DNA from: Chthoniobacterales bacterium
GTDB taxonomy: Bacteria > Verrucomicrobiota > Verrucomicrobiia > Chthoniobacterales > UBA10450
DNA length: 12,790 nucleotides
Direction of reading: 5' to 3'
Assembly: GCA_025980625.1 (NCBI GenBank)
Contig: JAICXG010000058.1
Coordinates: 1 to 12,790 of the forward strand
Shown here: positions 6,641 to 11,635 of the stretch, in pieces
How the letters are laid out: each line of letters opens with the position of its first letter
Position numbering within the stretch: the first letter of the stretch is position 1
The notes under the pieces: model-generated
What the model saw: only the letters and a program-made list of their open reading frames with translations
Database searches by the model: none
What the model was told of the DNA's origin: nothing
Made by a program: the position numbers and the translations under genes

Positions 6641-9012
6641 ACCGGACTCGTTAGGCTGCCGGAGCCGTGGTATTCAAAGAGCTTGTAGAGCGGCGTCAGG
6701 ACCGCACCCGGCCCGGCGGCGTCGATCCGAACGTCGAAGTCGAGCTGGTTGCTGAGAAAGTTGATGTCGCCCTGACCGAGCATGGCGAAGAGTTTGCCCG
6801 AAACCTTCAGTTTGTCGGTGTGAATGACGCCGTCGCGAATCGTGAACGGCGCCGTCGCCTCGTGCGCGATGCTGTAACCGGCCCCGGTGAAAAGCTTGCT
6901 CAGCACCTCGGAGAGCGGCCCAAAGACGGGGATGGCAAAGACGTTCCCGTTTCGCACTTCAACCCGGCCGGCGCCGTGCAGCGCCTTCTTATCGGAACCG
7001 ACCCCGCCAAAATCCATCGCCCCGCTGAGCGAGCCCTGCGAGGTCTTGTAGTTGAAATAGAGACTCGTTAGGCTGGGAAAGTCGATATCTTCGACCGCGA
7101 CGCTGGCGCTGTAATGATGATCGTTTCGCGCCAGCGAAATGTCCGTCGTGCCAGTGAGATCCCCGTCAAAAAGTTTGCCTTTGAGATCGAAGATTTGGAG
7201 CCGGTCATCAGTAAAAAGGAGCCGGCCGGCGATTTGATCGAAGGGCAGAACTTTGTCGATGAAGGTGTAATCCATTCCCGCCGGCGCCTCGACCTTCAGC
7301 TCGAGCTGCGTCTGTTTCCCGCCATGGAACTGGACCACACCGTCGACCCTAACCCGCGGCGGACGATGGAATCGGTAGGGCACGACGTGCTCCCAAAAGC
7401 GCGGTTCGACCCACATGATCGCCTCGCTTGGCTTGAGCGCGGTCTGTACGTTCGTTAGGCGGATTTCATGGTGCCGGTCGTCGTAAGTGAAGCTGCCGCT
7501 CGCCGCACCCTCGTCGCGTGCGATGCGGAAATTTTCGATCTCGATGGCGCCATCGCCGAAATGCAGACTGGCGTTCGCGCTGTTCATCCAGACACCGCGA
7601 AAACGCGTCCGCCCAAGAGCGAGAGTGCCGTCGCCGTGCCAGCTATCGGGATTGCGGCTCGCGCCGTGGATCGCGAGGTGAATGTTGGGCGCACGTTGCC
7701 ATTCCCACTCGTTCAGGAACGGACGAAGCCGGGCCGGAGCGAGCGGCGTCAGGGCGGAGGGAAAGAGGGAACTGTCGAGGTTGAAACGAAAGTCGTTAGG
7801 CGTGTCGAGCAGATCGGCGCCGAGCGTCCCGCTGCGATGACGGAGCCGGAGATCGCGCAACATCGTGCGCTTGCCATCCCAGGCGAAGTCGAAGGTCAAA
7901 CCCTCGAATCCGATGTTCCTGTAACTGAAGTTATCGGCCGTGAATTTGCCCACGATCTGGATCTGTTTTTCCGCCGCGCCGATGCTCGCCTCGCCGGACG
8001 CTTCGATCAGCGGCGGTTTGCGAAAGCTCACCTCCTTGAGCGCGGGCGCGAAGCCGAAGCTGCCTAACAATGGCTGAAGATCGACGCTGCTTCGCGCCTG
8101 GAAATTGGCGTGGCCATTGACCCGGCTCCAGGTCGCGGTGCCCGCGAAACGCCCGGCCGGGTCGCTCCATTCCACCTGCGGCAGCGTGAGCGTGTCATCT
8201 TTCCACTCCGCCCGCGCAAACAGACTGCGCGCCTCGTAATTCTCGCGCACAATCTGGCTCCCGCGCAGGGTCGCCTCGACGTGCGCATCCTCGAGTTGCG
8301 AGAGGTCGCCGGAAAATGTCACCTGCAATTCCGGGGCGGCGCCGGGATAATGAAAGCGCTGCAAAACCGTCACGATTCTTTGCAGAAGACGGAGGCGTTG
8401 GGCGCGGTCTTCGGCGGATTCTTTCCCAGATCGGCCGTAGCCTTGCCGCTTGATCAATTGTCCGCTGGCGGAAATCCGCACGCCGCAGAAGAGCCCTTCG
8501 GCCTGGCTCACCTCAATGCGTTCCGGCGGGAAGTAAACGTGCGCGCGAAAATGTTTCAGCTCCGCGTTCCCGACCTGGTCTTCTGCCGACGGGAGCGGGA
8601 TCGTTAGGTTGCCGTTGCGAATATCGAGCGCGTTGAGAAACGGCTGATGCTGAAAGAGCGCGGCGTAATTGATATCGAGCGCAACCTCGCTCACGACGGC
8701 GAGAGTTTTTTCGTGCCGCCTGTAATCGTAAATGCGCAGATCGCGCGCAATCAATCCGCGAAATGGATCGAGCGTGACCCGGCGGACAGAAGCTTCGACC
8801 CCACGTTTGTGCAGCTCTTCCACGACCCGCTCGCGCCATTTCCGGCTGAAACCTTTTTTCGCCAGATACCAACTCCCGGCAAGGAGCCCGGCCAGGATCA
8901 GGACGATCGTTAGGCGAACGAACAGCAGGAGCAGGCGAACTCGCGCCGGATGTCGCAATCGGCCGCGATGCAACCGCGGCCGCGGCGGCGCGGGAAGGAG
9001 GGTGGATGCCAT
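6619..9012 (-). CDS. AsmA-like membrane-anchored envelope protein
   Basis: Large protein of 797 aa with a basic N-terminus, one transmembrane segment at ~25-50 and a long beta-rich region expected outside the inner membrane. The C-terminal part (VEVRNGNVFAIPVFGPLSEVLSK..., ending LYKLFEYHGSGSLTSPVWRP) matches the AsmA-like C-terminal pattern found in AsmA/TamB/YhdP-type proteins, which are implicated in moving lipids between membranes. This fits a diderm cell. Assignment is by pattern only; the specific substrate is unknown. The ATG at 9012 has AGGA 7 nt upstream (9020-9023). It follows ubiE/menG by 30 nt and overlaps nfo by 22 bp, so it is co-transcribed with both. It carries six exact CGTTAGG-family sites (6649, 7066, 7453, 7794, 8602, 8908) and two near-matches (7348, 8062), the densest cluster in the window. 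Confidence 0.82.
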   Translation of the reverse strand: MASTLLPAPPRPRLHRGRLRHPARVRLLLLFVRLTIVLILAGLLAGSWYLAKKGFSRKWRERVVEELHKRGVEASVRRVTLDPFRGLIARDLRIYDYRRHEKTLAVVSEVALDINYAALFQHQPFLNALDIRNGNLTIPLPSAEDQVGNAELKHFRAHVYFPPERIEVSQAEGLFCGVRISASGQLIKRQGYGRSGKESAEDRAQRLRLLQRIVTVLQRFHYPGAAPELQVTFSGDLSQLEDAHVEATLRGSQIVRENYEARSLFARAEWKDDTLTLPQVEWSDPAGRFAGTATWSRVNGHANFQARSSVDLQPLLGSFGFAPALKEVSFRKPPLIEASGEASIGAAEKQIQIVGKFTADNFSYRNIGFEGLTFDFAWDGKRTMLRDLRLRHRSGTLGADLLDTPNDFRFNLDSSLFPSALTPLAPARLRPFLNEWEWQRAPNIHLAIHGASRNPDSWHGDGTLALGRTRFRGVWMNSANASLHFGDGAIEIENFRIARDEGAASGSFTYDDRHHEIRLTNVQTALKPSEAIMWVEPRFWEHVVPYRFHRPPRVRVDGVVQFHGGKQTQLELKVEAPAGMDYTFIDKVLPFDQIAGRLLFTDDRLQIFDLKGKLFDGDLTGTTDISLARNDHHYSASVAVEDIDFPSLTSLYFNYKTSQGSLSGAMDFGGVGSDKKALHGAGRVEVRNGNVFAIPVFGPLSEVLSKLFTGAGYSIAHEATAPFTIRDGVIHTDKLKVSGKLFAMLGQGDINFLSNQLDFDVRIDAAGPGAVLTPLYKLFEYHGSGSLTSPVWRPKRF

Positions 9013-9019
9013 TGCTGAT

Positions 9020-9023
9020 TCCT
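9020..9023 (-). promoter_or_regulatory. Shine-Dalgarno for the AsmA-like gene
   Basis: AGGA on the minus strand with a 7-nt spacer to the ATG at 9012. It lies in the 30-nt gap after the ubiE/menG stop and supports that start. Confidence 0.6.
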
Positions 9024-9042
9024 ACCGGTGCGGCCGGTCTTT

Positions 9043-9783
9043 TCAAGCGGAGCGGCGCGTGCCGCAGTAAAGGGTGACGATCCCGCCGGAGAGCGGCTCG
9101 GCCGTCGCATCGCAGAAACCGCTCTGCTCGAGCAAATCGCACATCGCCGTGCCGCTGGGGAATTTCTCGATCGACGCGCCGAGGTATTGGTAGGCGCTTT
9201 TCTCGCCCGTCACCAGGCGAGCGAGGTGTGGCAGGATGCGATGCAGGTATGCTCGGTAGATTGGCCGCAGCATTCCACGCGGAAGGGAAAAATCGAGCAC
9301 CAACAGATGTCCGCCGACGGTGAGAACGCGCGCCATCTCCCGCAGGGCCGCATCCCAATTCTGCATATTGCGCAAGCCGAACGCGACCGTCACGACGTCG
9401 AAGGTTTCATCTGCGAACGGCAAGTCCAGCGCGTCCGTCACAGCCGTGTTGGTGAGCCCTTTCGCCCGCGCAATTGCGAGCATCTCAGAGGAAAAGTCTG
9501 CCCCGGTGACCTCCGCCCCAGGAAGCTTCTTGGCGATTGTCAGGGCGAGATCGCCACTCCCGGTAGCGAGATCGAGAACCCGCCGCGGATGCCATTGCCT
9601 AACGACTTCGGCGGCCCGCCCGCGCCAGCGGAAATCCAGCCCGGCGCTGAGGAGATGATTGGCGAGGTCGTAACGCCGGGCGATCTTGCCGAACATCGCG
9701 CGCACTCTGTCGGGATCACGACTGAGCGGTGAATCGCGGCGATGTGAATCGTTACATTCGGTCGGGTAACGGCCGCGATTCAC
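9043..9783 (-). CDS. ubiE: UbiE/MenG quinone C-methyltransferase
   Basis: SAM-dependent C-methyltransferase that converts demethylmenaquinol to menaquinol and, in ubiquinone makers, performs the related benzoquinol step. The N-terminal signature is VRAMFGKIARRYDLANHLLS...FRWR (~27-54). SAM motif I is VLDLATGSGDLAL (~69-81), with the acidic GADFSSEM (~94-101). AFGLRNM (~134-140), RVLTVGGHLLVLDFS (~152-166) and the C-terminal SGGIVTLYCGTR are also family features. Asp165 replaces the usual Glu in the second signature, a conservative change. Next to sdhAB, a menaquinone role is likely but inferred. The only start giving a full N-terminus is the GTG at 9783, 18 nt after the TPR gene stop, and it lies inside a 12-bp inverted repeat. 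The first ~20 residues look unlike the family and may be repeat-derived; GTG at 9705 would give ~220 aa. Confidence 0.93.
   Translation of the reverse strand: MNRGRYPTECNDSHRRDSPLSRDPDRVRAMFGKIARRYDLANHLLSAGLDFRWRGRAAEVVRQWHPRRVLDLATGSGDLALTIAKKLPGAEVTGADFSSEMLAIARAKGLTNTAVTDALDLPFADETFDVVTVAFGLRNMQNWDAALREMARVLTVGGHLLVLDFSLPRGMLRPIYRAYLHRILPHLARLVTGEKSAYQYLGASIEKFPSGTAMCDLLEQSGFCDATAEPLSGGIVTLYCGTRRSA
9729..9783. repeat. 12-bp perfect inverted repeat with inner hairpin at the ubiE/menG 5' end
   Basis: GTGAATCGCGGC (9729-9740) is exactly reverse-complemented at 9772-9783, with a 31-nt spacer. Within the spacer GTTAC (9751-9755) pairs with GTAAC (9766-9770), giving a two-level hairpin. In the mRNA it would cover the predicted GTG start. 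Confidence 0.7.
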
Positions 9784-9799
9784 GGTTCTCGGTTCACGG
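9779..9799. repeat. Three tandem 7-bp units
   Basis: TTCACGG, TTCTCGG and TTCACGG lie head to tail in the 18-nt gap and adjoining start codon between the TPR-like gene and ubiE/menG. The first unit overlaps one arm of the inverted repeat at 9729-9783. Confidence 0.6.
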
Positions 9800-9801
9800 T
9801 C

Positions 9802-10299
9802 TCACTCCAGCACCGGCTCGCTCCGATCTTCCTCCCGGGCGACGAGCCGGTTCTTTTTGATGAGACGGGCGCAGGTATTCCAGCGCAGAAGAGCGTCGTC
9901 GTTTCCGGGGGGGCGGATTCTCTCCGCCATCTCAAATTGCCGCATCGCTTCGCAAAGATTGTCGTAGGCATAATGGGCCGCGCCCGGGTGACCTTGCGCC
10001 AGTTTGGCCTTCGCCCGCCGCTCGTGCAGAATTCCGTTGTAGTAGGCGCGCTCGTAATCGCCTTGGATGCGCGCGAGCAAATGACCGGCCTGCGTGTCGC
10101 TGACGCCGTAGTCTTTGCTGAAGCGATCCGTCACCGCGAGGAAAAGAGTGATCAGCGCCTGCTGGTTTTGCGGATCAGTCGCGAGGATATCGAGGCAAAT
10201 GCTTTCCGCTTCCGCCGGTTCGTTGAGGAGGCGGTAGCGCTCGGCTTTTTCCAGCGCGGCCGGGATCGCTTCCTCGGAAAGTGACTTCAGCTCGGACAC
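9802..10299 (-). CDS. TPR-like hypothetical protein
   Basis: Soluble, helix-rich protein of 165 aa with no signal peptide or membrane segment. Residues ~11-47 (ALEKAERYRLLNEPAEAESICLDILATDPQNQQAL) and a second helical pair at ~85-130 (RAKAKLAQGHPGAAHYAYDNLCEAMRQFEMAERIRP) have the alanine/leucine spacing of tetratricopeptide repeats. The tail is charged. The start is a GTG at 10299, only 4 nt after the sdhB stop, with no Shine-Dalgarno of its own, so translation is probably coupled to sdhB. Its position between sdhB and ubiE/menG suggests an accessory or assembly role in respiration, but nothing in the protein proves it. Specific function not recognised. Confidence 0.78.
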   Translation of the reverse strand: MSELKSLSEEAIPAALEKAERYRLLNEPAEAESICLDILATDPQNQQALITLFLAVTDRFSKDYGVSDTQAGHLLARIQGDYERAYYNGILHERRAKAKLAQGHPGAAHYAYDNLCEAMRQFEMAERIRPPGNDDALLRWNTCARLIKKNRLVAREEDRSEPVLE

Positions 10300-10301
10300 G
10301 T

Positions 10302-10316
10302 CGTTAGGCGTTAGGC
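10302..10316. repeat. Two overlapping CGTTAGGC motifs at the sdhB stop
   Basis: CGTTAGGC occurs at 10302-10309 and again at 10309-10316, sharing one base. On the minus strand they encode the last Pro-Asn and, in the other frame, the TAA stop of sdhB. This is the only tandem pair of the motif in the window. Confidence 0.9.
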
Positions 10317-11083
10317 AGAGGCGCTTCCCGCGCCCGTTCGTTGCGGCGGCGGGCCTTTTTCCAAAGCCAGCCGAATGGATCGTAATAATCGTCCACCACC
10401 CGTTCTTTCAACGGAATGATCGCATTGTCAGTGATGTGGATGTCCTCCGGACAAACTTTCGTGCAGCACTTCGTGATATTGCAAAAGCCGATTCCGAAGG
10501 CCTCGCGCAGCTCGGGCACGCGATCCTCGACATCGAGCGGGTGCATCTCGAGAGCGGCCGCATAAACCAAAAAGCGCGGCCCGATAAAACGATCGTGCAT
10601 GCGATGATCGCGCAGGACATGACACACATCCTGGCAAAGAAAACACTCGATGCATTTGCGAAATTCCTGCACTCGATCGATGTCGCGCTGCTGCATTCGC
10701 CAGGTGCCGTCGGGAGCATCGGGCGGGCGTGGTTTGAACGGTTTGATGCGTTTCTTGACGGCGTAATTCCAGGAGACATCGGTGATCAAATCCTTCAACC
10801 GCGGGAAGGCCTTCATTGGCTCGATCGTGACCGGGCGATCGAGCGGAAGATCGCTCAGGCGCGTCATGCACATGAGCCTGGGCATGCCGTTCACTTCGGC
10901 CGAGCAGGAGCCGCACTTGCCCGCCTTGCAATTCCAGCGGCAGGCGAGGTCATTGGCATGGTTCGCCTGGATCTCGTGGACCGCGTCGAGCACCACCATG
11001 CCCTCAGAGACGCCCGTGGTGTAATCGCGGAACTCGCCGCCCTTGGTATCGCCGCGCCAGATTCTGAAGGTGACGGTGCTCAT
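10304..11083 (-). CDS. sdhB: Succinate dehydrogenase/fumarate reductase iron-sulfur subunit
   Basis: Electron-transfer subunit of 259 aa that carries electrons from the SdhA flavin to the quinone site. The N-terminal ferredoxin-like domain holds the 2Fe-2S ligands Cys52, Cys57, Cys60 and Cys72 (NCKAGKCGSCSAEVNG...LMC). The C-terminal domain has CIECFLCQDVC (144, 147, 150, 154) and CNITKCCTKVCP (201, 206, 207, 211) for the 4Fe-4S and 3Fe-4S clusters. All expected ligands are present. The CIECFLCQ.VCHV form resembles the class I recall from Actinobacteria and Bacteroidetes rather than the E. coli type. The ATG at 11083 overlaps the stop of the four-helix-bundle gene (ATGA), and the bases before it are pyrimidine-rich with no Shine-Dalgarno, so translation is likely coupled. 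Its stop lies in a double CGTTAGGC motif. Confidence 0.96.
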   Translation of the reverse strand: MSTVTFRIWRGDTKGGEFRDYTTGVSEGMVVLDAVHEIQANHANDLACRWNCKAGKCGSCSAEVNGMPRLMCMTRLSDLPLDRPVTIEPMKAFPRLKDLITDVSWNYAVKKRIKPFKPRPPDAPDGTWRMQQRDIDRVQEFRKCIECFLCQDVCHVLRDHRMHDRFIGPRFLVYAAALEMHPLDVEDRVPELREAFGIGFCNITKCCTKVCPEDIHITDNAIIPLKERVVDDYYDPFGWLWKKARRRNERAREAPLPNA

Positions 11084-11592
11084 GGTGAATCGTTGAAGGG
11101 TTGAAGAGTTGAAGGGTTGCAGCGAGAAATAGCCTCATACTCGAGCAACGCGAGATCATCCAATTCTTCGTCCGCTTGGGGTTGCTCCTGAATGCGACTT
11201 GGATCAGCGGCTTTGCGAGTTCGGAGGAAGCGAATGTAGCCGTTGATCAGCTTGTGCACTCTCCAGCCGGCTGCTTTAAGAGACTCGATCTCCGCCAGGG
11301 CAACGTATTTCTCGTCTTCGCACACATTCAGATCGTCGAGCAGTTCTTCGAGCGATCCGCGAGCCTGCAGCATGAATTTGATCTGGTCGAGGAAGTGAAA
11401 CCTGCCATGACCTTCCGCAATGTTGTTCGTTAGGGAAACCGCGGCCCGTCGGATCTGGCCAGCCAGAGAAAACTTTTCGAAATCCGGCAGCCGCCTTCCG
11501 ATCCCATACATGCTCTTGCGAAACGCGCGAGCAATCTGGTACGCTTCCAGATCCTCAAAGGTTCGGTAGCGCTTTTCTTCCTCCCGCTTCAT
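11080..11592 (-). CDS. Four-helix-bundle protein (S23 / 23S rRNA IVS-encoded type) inside the sdh operon
   Basis: Protein of 170 aa of the 'four helix bundle protein' family, first known from ORFs in 23S rRNA intervening sequences and structurally related to the Avd accessory protein of diversity-generating retroelements. Diagnostic stretches are FEDLEAYQIAR (~12-22), the conserved core AGQIRRAAVSLTNNIAEGHGR (44-64) and LQARGSLEEL (75-84). Biochemical role is not established; members form basic oligomers thought to bind nucleic acid. The ATG at 11592 follows directly on the last of five TTGAAGNG repeats. The C-terminal ~14 residues (157-170) are encoded by the opposite repeat arm and are probably non-native to the fold. 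The stop overlaps the sdhB start. It lies 43 nt after sdhA, an unusual place, which suggests insertion. Confidence 0.92.
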   Translation of the reverse strand: MKREEEKRYRTFEDLEAYQIARAFRKSMYGIGRRLPDFEKFSLAGQIRRAAVSLTNNIAEGHGRFHFLDQIKFMLQARGSLEELLDDLNVCEDEKYVALAEIESLKAAGWRVHKLINGYIRFLRTRKAADPSRIQEQPQADEELDDLALLEYEAISRCNPSTLQPFNDSP

Positions 11593-11618
11593 CGCTTCAA
11601 CTCTTCAACCCTTCAACG
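11091..11618. mobile_element. Possible IVS-like cassette: four-helix-bundle gene within 24-bp inverted repeats
   Basis: The segment 11091-11114 is exactly reverse-complemented at 11595-11618 (24 bp), and nearly the whole four-helix-bundle gene lies between the arms. A transcript could fold into a stem with the ORF in the loop, as in rRNA intervening sequences. No transposase, recombinase or target-site duplication is visible, so mobility is inferred from layout only. Confidence 0.4.
11093..11124. repeat. Left 8-bp tandem repeat arm (TTGAAGGG type, 4 units)
   Basis: Units TTGAAGGG, TTGAAGAG, TTGAAGGG and a degenerate TTGCAGCG run head to tail on the plus strand. They lie inside the 3' end of the four-helix-bundle gene, just before the sdhB start. 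Confidence 0.9.
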
Positions 11619-11632
11619 CTTCAACGCTTCAA
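11593..11632. repeat. Right 8-bp tandem repeat arm (CNCTTCAA type, 5 units)
   Basis: Units CGCTTCAA, CTCTTCAA, CCCTTCAA, CGCTTCAA and CGCTTCAA fill almost all of the 43-nt gap between the sdhA stop and the four-helix-bundle start. On the minus strand the purine-rich GAAGAG may act as the ribosome-binding site for that gene. Confidence 0.93.
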
Positions 11633-11635
11633 CCA

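Noticed and set aside
7468..8067. Long plus-strand open frame opposite the AsmA-like gene
   Set aside because: It is an antisense shadow typical of GC-rich coding DNA, with low-complexity Arg/Glu-rich sequence and no ribosome site; the minus frame is a coherent 797-residue protein.
11085..11094. Ten-base word GTGAATCGTT shared with 9744-9753
   Set aside because: Shared 10-mers are expected by chance many times in a window this size; on its own it is not evidence that the two intergenic repeat regions are related.
10436..11104. Plus-strand open frame opposite sdhB
   Set aside because: sdhB carries all its iron-sulfur ligands on the minus strand; the opposite frame is an unremarkable shadow.
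11080..11592. Four-helix-bundle gene considered as the Avd gene of a diversity-generating retroelement
   Set aside because: No reverse transcriptase, template repeat or variable repeat is visible, and the flanking inverted repeats fit an IVS-like layout better.
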